The position numbers and the translations under genes are program-made. From Clostridiaceae bacterium (GTDB taxonomy: Bacteria > Bacillota > Clostridia > Saccharofermentanales > DTU023), in the NCBI GenBank assembly GCA_012518795.1, contig JAAYRL010000024.1:1-64000 (forward strand): DNA of 64,000 nucleotides, read 5' to 3'. Position 1 is the stretch's first letter. Each line of letters begins with the position of its first letter. The notes beneath the pieces were generated by a model. The model was not told the DNA's origin. It saw nothing but the letters and a program-made list of their open reading frames with translations, and made no database searches. Positions 30,595 through 40,697 of the stretch are shown in pieces.

Positions 30595-31650
30595 TTATTC
30601 AATATAATGTTTGAGAGGATTCTTCTTTGGTGAACCGAGATATTCAGATTTAATCAGTTTCCCATGTGCTAAATAACGACCGGTTGTGCTCCACCACATT
30701 CGGTTTTCAACTTTGCAACTGACCAGAACAACCTCGTTATCAACCTTAGGTTCTCTTTCAAAGAGATATTCGTATAATAGAGAATTATCGATCTCAAGCA
30801 TTTCATGTACTACATAATGATAACGAGTCTTGGTTTCCAATAAATCTATGGTAAATTCATCGCCGACTTCTATCTCATTCAAGCGATTGAAGACTCGACC
30901 ATATTCATCAAACCAATGTCCGAAAATTAAAGCTCGACCGGGTTGGCCTATTTTAGCAGATTCTGCTGTATGACCGGCCCCGTATCTTAATGCAATCAGC
31001 GAATCATTATCAGCAATTGGTGTCGTTAAGTCAATTTTAGGAATTTTTAATGTCCCGATGAAATTAATTATGACATTTCCGTATTGATCTAAAACCGGGG
31101 CATCAACTTCAATTCTTTCGCCTTGTCCAAAATCTTCATAACCTTCGCCCGGAACCTTGTTTGCATCGGGATTGACAGTAATAGTGATGGAAGGCGTGAC
31201 CGGTTCATTTTCCGGAATGTCATTCGTTTCTGTATTAGTATTTGACAATTCTAATACAGCATCTATTTCGGCAATAGCCGATTGTTCAATCGCGGATTGT
31301 CTTTTTGAGCGTAATTTAGGCTCTAAAAGAAAGTATGCCGCACCTAAAAAGCAACCAATAATTAAGATATCCAAGATGATAATGATAGGCCTTTTTTTCT
31401 TCTTTTGTTTTTTTTCTCGCTTTTTCATTTGTTTGCTTGCAAGATTAGTTGAATTCTGCAAATCTGACGTTTCCTGTGAGTTGGATGAATTCTGCGAATC
31501 TGATGATTCTGTTGAATTTTTCTCGGTTGCATCAAGATTATCTTTATCAGCTGAATCAACAGGTTTTTCACCATCTTGCTCGAAAATTGGATTTGGTCTG
31601 ATTTTATGCATTTCAACCTCAAGTGTTCTATAACTGAAAATATTATTCAA
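30595..31650 (-). CDS. sortase family protein
   Basis: N-terminal TM; GTLKIPKIDLTTPIA, ALIFGHWFDEYGRVFNRL, VVLVSCKVEN Cys, STTGRYLAHG Arg. Confidence 0.87.
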   Translation of the reverse strand: MNNIFSYRTLEVEMHKIRPNPIFEQDGEKPVDSADKDNLDATEKNSTESSDSQNSSNSQETSDLQNSTNLASKQMKKREKKQKKKKRPIIIILDILIIGCFLGAAYFLLEPKLRSKRQSAIEQSAIAEIDAVLELSNTNTETNDIPENEPVTPSITITVNPDANKVPGEGYEDFGQGERIEVDAPVLDQYGNVIINFIGTLKIPKIDLTTPIADNDSLIALRYGAGHTAESAKIGQPGRALIFGHWFDEYGRVFNRLNEIEVGDEFTIDLLETKTRYHYVVHEMLEIDNSLLYEYLFEREPKVDNEVVLVSCKVENRMWWSTTGRYLAHGKLIKSEYLGSPKKNPLKHYIE

Positions 31651-31812
31651 TAATTTATATACGTTAATATAAATATGATATAACCGTATTGCAAAAAATA
31701 AAAGTTAATCTTCAAAACATCTATTGAAAACACCTATCGAATAAAGAATTTGTTGAGAAATTATGATTTGTGTTATCTTATTAATGTGTCTTTTATATAG
31801 GGGGTATAATTA

Positions 31813-33738
31813 ATGAACAAAAAAGGTAAGATTTCAGTAACAACAGAAAATATTTTTCCGATAATTAGACAATGGCTTTATTCTTCACAAGATATTTTCT
31901 TGCGTGAAATAGTGTCTAACGGAGTTGACGCGATTACTAAACGTCAACATTTAGCAAATATAGGTCAAATTGACGAATTTGATAATCCGCGGATAGATAT
32001 TGTTTTGGATCAAAAAAATCAGACCTTAACCGTTTCAGATAATGGAATTGGCATGACAGCGGAAGAAGTTGATAATTATATCAATGAAATAGCCTATTCC
32101 GGATTAGTTGATTTTGTCGAGAAATATCAAAAAGAGGGAGATCCTAAATCACAAATTATTGGCCATTTCGGTTTGGGTTTTTATTCTGCTTTTATGGTAG
32201 CTGATAAAGTGGAAATTCAGACTAAGAGTTGCTTTACGGATCAACCGGCTGTTCATTGGCAAAGTGAGGAAGGGATCGAATTTGAAATGACTCAAGGCCA
32301 ACGTGACGAATCCGGAACAGACATCATTATGCATTTAACAGAAGATGCTGCCAAGCAATATACCGAATTTGAATTACGTTCGATAATCAGAAAATATTGT
32401 CAATTTATGCAATATCCGATCTATTTTAATGTTCTTAGGGAACAAGATGAAGCTGATAAAACAGAAAAAGCCGAAAGTCAAACAGAAAAAGCAGCTGATG
32501 AGCTTAAGGAAACTGAAACGGAACAAAAAACTGAAAAGCCGATTAATAACCCGAATCCTTTATGGAATAAACGACCGGCCCAAGTTGAAAAACAGGAATA
32601 TAAAGATTTTTATTATGAAGTATTTCCTGATGGCAAAGAACCTTTATTCTGGGTCCATCTTAATTTAGATTATCCTTTTAGAGTAAAAGGAATTCTCTAT
32701 TTCCCGAAACTAGATCTGCAATATGAAAGATTGGAGGGAAGAATTAAGGTTTTCTATAATCAAGTTTATGTTGCAGATAATATACCGGAGATTATCCCGG
32801 AATTTCTATTCTTATTGCGAGGCTGTATTGATTGTCCGGATTTACCGCTCAATGTTTCGCGTAGCTTTTTACAGGATGATCAATATGTAAGAAAATTGTC
32901 CGCACATATTGTGAAAAAAGTTTCTGACCGTTTATTGGAAGTCTATCGAAAAGAAACTGACCAATATAAAGAATGGTGGCAATATCTCCAATTATTTGTG
33001 AAATATGGCATGATGAGTGATCAGAAATTTTCAGAACGTGTTCACGACATTGCGTTGCTTAAAGATGTATCAGGTGAGTATACAAGCCTGAAAGATATTG
33101 CTGAGGGTAATATTTATTATACTCCGGGAGAAAATGAACTTTCAGCCTATACCGCAATGGCCCAGCAACAAGGTAAAACAGTCTATGTTCTGGATCAAGA
33201 GATAGATTTGCAATGGATGTCTTATCTGGAATTTAATTCACAAGGTAAAATCAAATTTGTCAGAGTTGATGCAGAATCAGAAACAGAACAGCCCGATGAA
33301 AAAGCAGAAAAGATCGGTGAAGAACAAAAGACAGTTTTGGCAGATCTGTTGAAAACACTTGGTGCAGATCAATACGAAGTAAAATACCAAGCAAGCGGTT
33401 CAGACAGTCTGCCTTTGTTAATTCGTGAAAGCGAAGAATTTAGGCGTATTAATGATCTTTTGGATCAAGTAAAAAGATCAGGTGATCAGCAAATGCTGGA
33501 ATCTATGGAACAAATGCTGCAAAAGGATGAAAACAAGCTTTCTTTGATTGTCAACACAGATCAACCGTTGATGGAGCGATTGGAAACACTGAATCAAGAT
33601 GAGGCGACTAATCTCATTGATTATTTTTTGAAGTTAGCAAAATTAGGTCAGGACAGTCTTAAAGGAGCAGAATTTATTAAGTTTTTAGAATTGAGCGCAA
33701 AATATGCCTTTGAATCAACAGAGAGAGACAAAAACTGA
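31813..33738 (+). CDS. htpG: molecular chaperone HtpG (Hsp90)
   Basis: QDIFLREIVSNGVDAITKRQ, VSDNGIGMTAEEVD, IGHFGLGFYSAFMVADKVEI, PLNVSRSFLQDD. Confidence 0.95.
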   Translation: MNKKGKISVTTENIFPIIRQWLYSSQDIFLREIVSNGVDAITKRQHLANIGQIDEFDNPRIDIVLDQKNQTLTVSDNGIGMTAEEVDNYINEIAYSGLVDFVEKYQKEGDPKSQIIGHFGLGFYSAFMVADKVEIQTKSCFTDQPAVHWQSEEGIEFEMTQGQRDESGTDIIMHLTEDAAKQYTEFELRSIIRKYCQFMQYPIYFNVLREQDEADKTEKAESQTEKAADELKETETEQKTEKPINNPNPLWNKRPAQVEKQEYKDFYYEVFPDGKEPLFWVHLNLDYPFRVKGILYFPKLDLQYERLEGRIKVFYNQVYVADNIPEIIPEFLFLLRGCIDCPDLPLNVSRSFLQDDQYVRKLSAHIVKKVSDRLLEVYRKETDQYKEWWQYLQLFVKYGMMSDQKFSERVHDIALLKDVSGEYTSLKDIAEGNIYYTPGENELSAYTAMAQQQGKTVYVLDQEIDLQWMSYLEFNSQGKIKFVRVDAESETEQPDEKAEKIGEEQKTVLADLLKTLGADQYEVKYQASGSDSLPLLIRESEEFRRINDLLDQVKRSGDQQMLESMEQMLQKDENKLSLIVNTDQPLMERLETLNQDEATNLIDYFLKLAKLGQDSLKGAEFIKFLELSAKYAFESTERDKN

Positions 33739-36700
33739 AGTGAATAAGATTTCTACAATTTTTATCGAACGCGAACCGTCTTGTGATGTGCGTTTGCAAT
33801 CTATCAGACATGAATTGAGTGTAAATTTCGGTGTCAAAGCAGCATCTGAGATGCGCCGTTTTTCCCGCTTTGAAGTACAAGGTTTGAATATTGAAGAAAT
33901 TTGGCGTGTTAATTATCAGGTTTTTTCGACTTTGGGACTCGACTATGTTGTTGATCCGACCGAATTGTTCGATCAAGATTATGTTTTGGCTTTAGCGCCA
34001 AGTCATCAAAAATATGATTTAAAATCTGCCAGTGCATTATATTTATTAAAATTTTATTATCCGTATCGTGACTTATATGTTCGCAGCTCGGAAATTTTAG
34101 TTTTTTCTCAACCTGTTTCTGATTCGGAAAAGAAATTAATTCACGAGTTATATGTCGAGCAAACAAATTTGAGTATTTCCAGATTAAAACCCGCTGATGA
34201 TTTGTCATTGGAATATAGACAACCTGATTCAGTACAGGAAATAGCCGATTTTACAAAATTGTCGCAAAAAGAATTGAAAAAATTGCATGAAGAATATAGT
34301 CTGGAGATTGATCTTACTTCACTGCAAAAAATTCAAACTAAATTTAAACAAGAAAATCACAAATTATTGGAAACCGAACTCCATTTAATTGATAGACTTT
34401 GGTGTTCTAAAAATAAAATATTTAAGATAGATTTAGGTGAAGTTTCTTTTGCCGAAGATATTGATCCTCAGATTAAAGCGAGTCACAATAAATTTGATGC
34501 AGAGCGAAGCGGTCTAAATTTTTCAGAATATCTGGAACAAATTTCAAAAAGTGGTGCAGCTGAAAATTCAAATTTCAATTTTGAAATAAAAATAGGCACA
34601 ATATCGGATCAAGCTGAAAATCAGGACGCCGGTAATTTTGCGAGTTTAATTAAATCAAATATGATCAGGAGAGAAAAACCGCTTCAGGCAATGAGATTAA
34701 GTACGTATTCTCCCTTACAAGGCCAAACAATATTTTCTCGTAATTCAAAACAACAAGCTGATATTTTACATAAAACAAAGCAGATCAATACTTTACGTGA
34801 GCGAGCTAAACAAGTTTCTCTTTATGCGAAAAAGTCTGACATACCGATAAGTTATGTGAAAGAATATTATTCAGATCAATTTTCTGAACAAGGTTATGAA
34901 ATTGCCGGTCTGTTATCATATAAATCTCAAGCTTCATCACCTATACAAGAGATTTTTCCAAACGATCTTGTAGTTATTTTGGGTTCGCGTACAGATTTGT
35001 CGGAAAACAATTTGTCATCTAAGGCAGAGCAAAATAAACTTTTGCAGAGATTTCTAACTGATCCTCATAATCAAATTATGTTGAAAAAGACATCTATTCT
35101 GGATCAAGATGGTTTAGTCGTAACTGCAGCAAAACTTGCTAAAGGTATTGTGTTAAATTTAGATGTCATGCCGTTGGCTCAAGGTGGTCTTTCAGGTATG
35201 GACATAGCTTTTTCTAAAACTAATGACCGAGTATTGGCAATTGTTGGTATAGAGTATCGCCATAAATTTATCAATATTGCTCGCGATAATGATTTAGAAG
35301 CTACAGTGATCGGCAAGATAACGGAGAAAGATAAAATTATTGTGAATTTCCGTGGTCAGACAATTATTAACTTGGACAAAAAAATATTTGATTTTACTAA
35401 TCGAAATCTAACGGTAAATCCCGCTATTCAATTGGGCAAATTACAAATTTCAGCTGATCAAAGATCTTCCTTTGCTCAATATGTAAAAAACAGAATCGGT
35501 AGCATAAATGTTACCTCACAAAGAGGATTAATTAATAATTTTGCAGCTTATATTGGTGGAAATAATGTTTTGGCGCAATTAGGCGGTAGATTTGAAAGTT
35601 CTCCTGAACCGGGCATGATTGCCCGAATTAATTTAAATGATTTAAATCAACTAACAAGTAACAAAACTGATGGGAAGGCAACAAAATCAGATTTATTTTC
35701 ACTGATTACGCACAGCTATTATCCGGAAATAATTAGTCAAAGTCCTTATCATGGTGCATATTATGCAGTTCTGAGTTCATATCTCAAAAACATAGCTTTG
35801 GGTGGTAATCCAAAGACTGCAGTAATCCATTTGTTAATCGGAATTAGTGAACCACAACATGATCAAACATGGGGCAATTATTACAGTGCCGTTTTAGGGG
35901 TTTATCAAGCGCAAAAAGATTTCGATTTACCTTTAATCAAACTGCAAACTGAAATTCTTTCATCGGATAAAAAATCAACAGAATCCACGCTAAACTTACA
36001 AACGAATACCGCAGATGAATTACCGATCGTAATCGGGTTCAGCTTTAATACAAAAAACAAAAAAAGATTTGCAACTGCAACTCTATCTGAACCCGGTTTA
36101 CAGGCTTATCTTGTAGACTCAATTAATAATCCGCAAGTGCAAATTAGTAAAACAAAAACGAAATCGCTTTTATCACTGATCTATCGTTTGATTGATCAAG
36201 GTAAAATCAAACATGCTTTAATCAGTGAACATGATTTAGTTACGGATATAATTAAATCTTGCTTCGGAGAAGGTTTAGGGTTTGAATTCAGTTCGAAATT
36301 ATTGAACAAGGATCTTCTCAATGATACGTTAGGAAGACTGGTTATTTTTACAGATCAAAATAATGCGGATTTGTTGCTGGAAAAAACAAGCTTAACCTAT
36401 CTTGGAATGACAACAGAAACAAGAACGATCAAACGCCTCAATACGGTATTAGATTTATCAGAATTAAGTTCTTTGTATGAAACCGGATTAGCAGATATTT
36501 ATCCGATAGAGAATAGTTTCAGCGATTTATTCGGTGTAGAAGAGAATACTCTCTCAGTTCAAACTAATGAGAATGATGTACCTTTAATTGATTTTAATAA
36601 AAAGTCACGGATAAAGTCGCGTAAAAAAGCAAAAACACCCAAAGTTTTACTTCCGGAATTTAAGAGTTCAATAGGTGTTACCCGATTGCAGCAAGTATTA

Positions 36701-37405
36701 TCGGATGCAGGAGCAGAAGTTGAACGTTTTATTATCAGTTCCGGCAAAGAAGAATGGACTAAAAAATCAATTAGAATTTTTGCTGATAAAATTACCGAGA
36801 CTGATGCTTTAGTTTTAGCAGGAGGTTATGATCTTGAAGATCAACCTGACGGTGTAGCCAAATCTCTCTGTCTTATTTTGGAGCAAGATTCCGTAAAACA
36901 ATCAATTAATGATTTATTAGCCCGAGATGGGAAAATATTGGGTATCGGTAACGGCTTCCAAGCTTTGATTGCCTGTGGACTATTACCTTATGGCAGATAC
37001 AGGGAATGGGGCGACAAGCAAGCTTATTTTGCTCCCTATCAAGAATATTTCGGTAATAATAGAATGCTTGAGCTTGAAGTGGTTAGTAATATAGGGAACT
37101 GGTTCAAAACAGAAAATTCAATTTTTCAAGTTCCGATTATAGCCGATTATTGGAAATTAAATATGCCACCGACTTTATGGGATTTCTGTATGGAACATGA
37201 TTTGGTTTTGACTAAATTCAAGATGGAGAATCAGGATTATATTGAATCACTGTCCAGTCCTAATGGCAAAGTTTTGGGTAGAATTACTCATCCTGAATTT
37301 ATTTCTTCGGATATTATCAATCTGCCTCTAAAACAAGATTTAGATTTTTTTCAACGTTTTGTGCAAATGCTGATAAATGAAGGGAAACAAGAAATTTTAG
37401 ATTAA
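33704..37405 (+). CDS. PurL-like (phosphoribosylformylglycinamidine synthase) homologue lacking catalytic motifs; predicted pseudoenzyme
   Basis: Colinear with large one-chain PurL: FGVKAASEMRRF..., LVVILGSRTD, LAKGIVLNLDVMPLAQGGLSGMDIAFSKTNDRVLAIVG, SPYHGAYYAV, LVLAGGYDLEDQPDGVAKS, ILGIGNGFQALIACGLLPYG. Start may be GTG 33740. Confidence 0.85.
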   Translation: MPLNQQRETKTEVNKISTIFIEREPSCDVRLQSIRHELSVNFGVKAASEMRRFSRFEVQGLNIEEIWRVNYQVFSTLGLDYVVDPTELFDQDYVLALAPSHQKYDLKSASALYLLKFYYPYRDLYVRSSEILVFSQPVSDSEKKLIHELYVEQTNLSISRLKPADDLSLEYRQPDSVQEIADFTKLSQKELKKLHEEYSLEIDLTSLQKIQTKFKQENHKLLETELHLIDRLWCSKNKIFKIDLGEVSFAEDIDPQIKASHNKFDAERSGLNFSEYLEQISKSGAAENSNFNFEIKIGTISDQAENQDAGNFASLIKSNMIRREKPLQAMRLSTYSPLQGQTIFSRNSKQQADILHKTKQINTLRERAKQVSLYAKKSDIPISYVKEYYSDQFSEQGYEIAGLLSYKSQASSPIQEIFPNDLVVILGSRTDLSENNLSSKAEQNKLLQRFLTDPHNQIMLKKTSILDQDGLVVTAAKLAKGIVLNLDVMPLAQGGLSGMDIAFSKTNDRVLAIVGIEYRHKFINIARDNDLEATVIGKITEKDKIIVNFRGQTIINLDKKIFDFTNRNLTVNPAIQLGKLQISADQRSSFAQYVKNRIGSINVTSQRGLINNFAAYIGGNNVLAQLGGRFESSPEPGMIARINLNDLNQLTSNKTDGKATKSDLFSLITHSYYPEIISQSPYHGAYYAVLSSYLKNIALGGNPKTAVIHLLIGISEPQHDQTWGNYYSAVLGVYQAQKDFDLPLIKLQTEILSSDKKSTESTLNLQTNTADELPIVIGFSFNTKNKKRFATATLSEPGLQAYLVDSINNPQVQISKTKTKSLLSLIYRLIDQGKIKHALISEHDLVTDIIKSCFGEGLGFEFSSKLLNKDLLNDTLGRLVIFTDQNNADLLLEKTSLTYLGMTTETRTIKRLNTVLDLSELSSLYETGLADIYPIENSFSDLFGVEENTLSVQTNENDVPLIDFNKKSRIKSRKKAKTPKVLLPEFKSSIGVTRLQQVLSDAGAEVERFIISSGKEEWTKKSIRIFADKITETDALVLAGGYDLEDQPDGVAKSLCLILEQDSVKQSINDLLARDGKILGIGNGFQALIACGLLPYGRYREWGDKQAYFAPYQEYFGNNRMLELEVVSNIGNWFKTENSIFQVPIIADYWKLNMPPTLWDFCMEHDLVLTKFKMENQDYIESLSSPNGKVLGRITHPEFISSDIINLPLKQDLDFFQRFVQMLINEGKQEILD

Positions 37406-37547
37406 TTGTGCAAAAAGGTTAATAATTTGTTAAATTTATTGTGTTTTGTATTGAAATTCCTTTTGACTGAGGCTTATTATTGACCAACTCTAAAATAAGT
37501 AAATATAATTTAATAAAAGATTATATAATGGTCAATTAGGAGTAAAT

Positions 37548-38684
37548 ATGTTGAAGAAACGAATAGAACGGATATTGGGAACAGTCACACTGGCTTTATT
37601 GCTGGCTGTTGTTTCGGTATATTTTTTGCGTTCTGCCAATAATGAAGAATCAACAGACTTCCTGGCTGTAAATAAACTAACTCATGATCAATCAATTGAT
37701 ACCTCGGATTCAAAAGTTATGGCTGATCTTGATTCAATTAAACTTGATACATTAGCTGACAGATATGTTGATAATTTCAATCGTTCTCTAAATACAATCC
37801 CTGAAAAACTGAAAATCAATGTAAAAGAAATAAGAGATGTTGAGGGTGAACTTGAACTGGATTTAGATTCTATACGTAAACATGATAAAAATCTCTTGAA
37901 AACAGATTTAGTCATAGAAGAAGAATTGAAAATTGATAGTGAGATTGAAACTCAGGTTGAGAACATAGCGGAACAGCCGATTATGCTTGAATCATCGCCT
38001 GAAGCTTGGGTTGAGCCGGAGGCGCCTGCGGAAGTACCGACAGAACCGGAACCTGAAATTCCGGCAGAAGAACCAACTAAGACTGAAGTTCAGACTGAGT
38101 CACCGACTGAATCTGAAGTTCCGGTAGAAGTACCGGCTGAACCCGAAATACCTAATGAAACTGAAGCACCAACAGAAACAACGACTGAACCATCTGTTGC
38201 TCCGGCAGTACAAAGTATCCAATTTGTCAGTCCGGGATCAACCGCTGCTGCAGCTACAAACCATAGTTTAATTGCCGGGCTGATAAAGCCGAATGGTAAG
38301 GCATCTTATTATAATTTCACTGAAAACGGTGATGGTACGATTACTGTTGATGGATATACATTTGCCTATACCGGTTCACATTATAGTACAATTACCGGAT
38401 ATGACGGCATAGAGTGTTCGGGAACAGGCATTCCAAATAAGACTGCCAGCGGTCTTGCAACGACACGTGGCTTAGCAGCTACGGTTTTTCCTAAGTATGG
38501 TGGCTATCCTTTCGGGACAGTACTTTTTATCGAAGGATACGGATTAGTTGTAGTTGCGGATTATAACGGTATGGGAGAACAAGATTCCAGCTGGTTAGAT
38601 GTTTGTTATTATGATGGTGAACTGGCAACCGGTATTGATCCCGGCAGATCAACCAGCAGAGTGTTTATTTTAGCAACCAATTAA
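37548..38684 (+). CDS. TM-anchored 3D-domain protein (YabE/lytic-transglycosylase-like cell-wall protein) with Pro/Glu-rich linker
   Basis: N-terminal TM; TASGLATTRGLAATVFPKYGGYPFGTVLFIEGYGLVVVADYNGMGEQDSSWLDV resembles the 3D domain; next to rsmA. Confidence 0.8.
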   Translation: MLKKRIERILGTVTLALLLAVVSVYFLRSANNEESTDFLAVNKLTHDQSIDTSDSKVMADLDSIKLDTLADRYVDNFNRSLNTIPEKLKINVKEIRDVEGELELDLDSIRKHDKNLLKTDLVIEEELKIDSEIETQVENIAEQPIMLESSPEAWVEPEAPAEVPTEPEPEIPAEEPTKTEVQTESPTESEVPVEVPAEPEIPNETEAPTETTTEPSVAPAVQSIQFVSPGSTAAAATNHSLIAGLIKPNGKASYYNFTENGDGTITVDGYTFAYTGSHYSTITGYDGIECSGTGIPNKTASGLATTRGLAATVFPKYGGYPFGTVLFIEGYGLVVVADYNGMGEQDSSWLDVCYYDGELATGIDPGRSTSRVFILATN

Positions 38685-39553
38685 TGTTAGATTTATCAAC
38701 TACTAAAGAAATTTTAAATGAATTTAATATTCTGCCCCGACAATCATTGGGGCAGAATTTTTTGATTTCACAACCAATTGTGCAAAAAATTATTGAAATA
38801 AGCAATCTTTCAAAACAAAGTCATGTTCTGGAAATTGGTCCCGGATTGGGAAGTTTGACATCAGTATTGCTTGAGTTTGCTGCTAAAGTATCAGCTTATG
38901 AAATTGATGAGCAGATGATAGCTGTGTTGGAACAACGGTTGTCTGACAAATCAAATCTGGCATTATATCACCAAAACATTCTTCAAGCAGATTTACATGC
39001 ACTGTATGCCAAAGAACAGAATTTTCAAGTTGTTGCAAATTTACCTTACTATATTTCAGCAGAAATTATTGAAAAACTATTGACCGAAGTACCTAATATG
39101 AAAAGTATGACTTTAATGTTGCAAAAAGAAGCGGTTGAGCGAATCAGCTTAGGACCAAATGATAGTCGTTATGGTCCGACGGCCATCCTGATACAGTTAT
39201 ATGGCAAGATAACCGACAAAATCAAGGTTGCTTCTTCTTGCTTTTATCCTCAGCCGGGAGTAAGCTCTCAAGTTATAAAAATTGCAAGAGATCCGAAGTC
39301 CGTTTTGTTTTTAAATATGGAAAATATGAATTTGCTTAAATTTAAGGATTTTTTAAAACAATGTTTTGCTCAACGGAGAAAGACAATACGTAACAATTTA
39401 AAAAATAATTTAAAGACAAAACTTTCAGAGCAAGAGTTGAGTAAAATAGAACAATTAAAGATTGTTGATTTTGATTTGCGCCCGGAACAAATTACTGCTA
39501 AAAAGTTTTGGCAATTATATCTGTCTGTGGCAAACTATAATGATAAAGATTAA
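38684..39553 (+). CDS. rsmA: 16S rRNA (adenine1518-N6/1519-N6) dimethyltransferase
   Basis: PRQSLGQNFLISQPIVQKI, VLEIGPGLGSLT, VVANLPYYISAEI, FAQRRKTIRNNL. Confidence 0.95.
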   Translation: MLDLSTTKEILNEFNILPRQSLGQNFLISQPIVQKIIEISNLSKQSHVLEIGPGLGSLTSVLLEFAAKVSAYEIDEQMIAVLEQRLSDKSNLALYHQNILQADLHALYAKEQNFQVVANLPYYISAEIIEKLLTEVPNMKSMTLMLQKEAVERISLGPNDSRYGPTAILIQLYGKITDKIKVASSCFYPQPGVSSQVIKIARDPKSVLFLNMENMNLLKFKDFLKQCFAQRRKTIRNNLKNNLKTKLSEQELSKIEQLKIVDFDLRPEQITAKKFWQLYLSVANYNDKD

Positions 39554-40059
39554 TGGAGGCACAAGTGAAACAGAAAAAGACTGTGGCAGTAAAAATCGGT
39601 CAAATGACATATCATTTATCTGCAGAAGAAAATTCGCAATATATTGAAGATATAGCGCGAGAAGCAGATCGCTTGATCGGTGAGGTTCGTGAAAAAAATC
39701 CTGAATTAAGTACTACCAACATAGCTATTTTAGCTTTAGTCAATGCCTTGGATAAAAAAGCCAAAGAAGATCTCAACAATTCGAAATTGGCGGAAAATGC
39801 TGAAGAATATTTTGAAAAATACAAGCAACTTAATGCAAATGTTCTGAATTTACGGGAAACCTGTTGGGAGTTAAAAAAAGAATTATTATATTATAAAAAT
39901 CTTTGCGAAGTTTATGAAGAACGAATAGATGAGCTGAATCAGATTTCTTTTGCAGAAAGAATAAACAATAAACTTGATGGAATGAAAAATGATCAAAAAC
40001 CGTTGGACAAATTGCAAACAAGTTTTGCAGAACTGCAAACTGATTTAGATGAGGAATAG
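39553..40059 (+). CDS. zapA: cell division protein ZapA
   Basis: KTVAVKIGQMTYHLSAEENSQYIEDIAREAD...LAL VNALD with coiled-coil. Confidence 0.85.
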   Translation: MEAQVKQKKTVAVKIGQMTYHLSAEENSQYIEDIAREADRLIGEVREKNPELSTTNIAILALVNALDKKAKEDLNNSKLAENAEEYFEKYKQLNANVLNLRETCWELKKELLYYKNLCEVYEERIDELNQISFAERINNKLDGMKNDQKPLDKLQTSFAELQTDLDEE

Positions 40060-40061
40060 AT

Positions 40062-40697
40062 ATGGAGCAAATTAAAGTTTGTCTGGAAACAATAGCAGAA
40101 ACTAATATTCCACAAAGCGGTTCATCCGGAGCAGCAGGCTGGGATTTAGTTGTTGCTCAAGATTGTATAATTTTGCCCGGACAAACAAAGTTAATCGGTA
40201 CCGGTATCAAGACAGCTATTCCCGCCGGTTATGAAATTCAAATCAGACCCCGCAGCGGTTTGTCGTTACGAACTTCATTGCGGATCCCCAATAGTCCCGG
40301 TACCATTGATTCTGATTACCGAGATGAGATTAAAGTTATTGCACAAAATACATTTAAAATTACTGATCTGGCAAATTTAATTCTTTTTGATTCAGATATT
40401 ATTGAACAATTAAAAGCATATGAAATGATTGATGGCTGGACTTATTTTAAAAACAATAATTCAAATGCTGATTTACTTGAAGCGTTTTCCGCAAAGCTAA
40501 AAGATCAATTGACAGAAATTTCGGTTTATCTTGATCAAGACGGTTACCCTTTTGGCACGATCAAACTAAAACAAGGTGAGAGGTTCGCTCAAATGGTTGT
40601 TGCGAAATACTTTTTACCGCAATTTGAAATTGTTCAGGATGTAACCAAAATAGGCACTGATCGCGGTGGAGGGTTTGGTTCAACCGGTACTGATTAA
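40062..40697 (+). CDS. dut: dUTP diphosphatase with ~75-aa insertion between motifs III and IV
   Basis: GAAGWDL, RPRSGLSLRTSL, GTIDSDYRDEIKVI, GERFAQMVV, DRGGGFGSTG. Confidence 0.88.
   Translation: MEQIKVCLETIAETNIPQSGSSGAAGWDLVVAQDCIILPGQTKLIGTGIKTAIPAGYEIQIRPRSGLSLRTSLRIPNSPGTIDSDYRDEIKVIAQNTFKITDLANLILFDSDIIEQLKAYEMIDGWTYFKNNNSNADLLEAFSAKLKDQLTEISVYLDQDGYPFGTIKLKQGERFAQMVVAKYFLPQFEIVQDVTKIGTDRGGGFGSTGTD

Noticed and set aside
31157-31633. 158-aa plus-strand ORF
   Set aside because: Antisense to the sortase N-terminal TM/linker; hydrophobic stretch is a mirror of low-complexity codons
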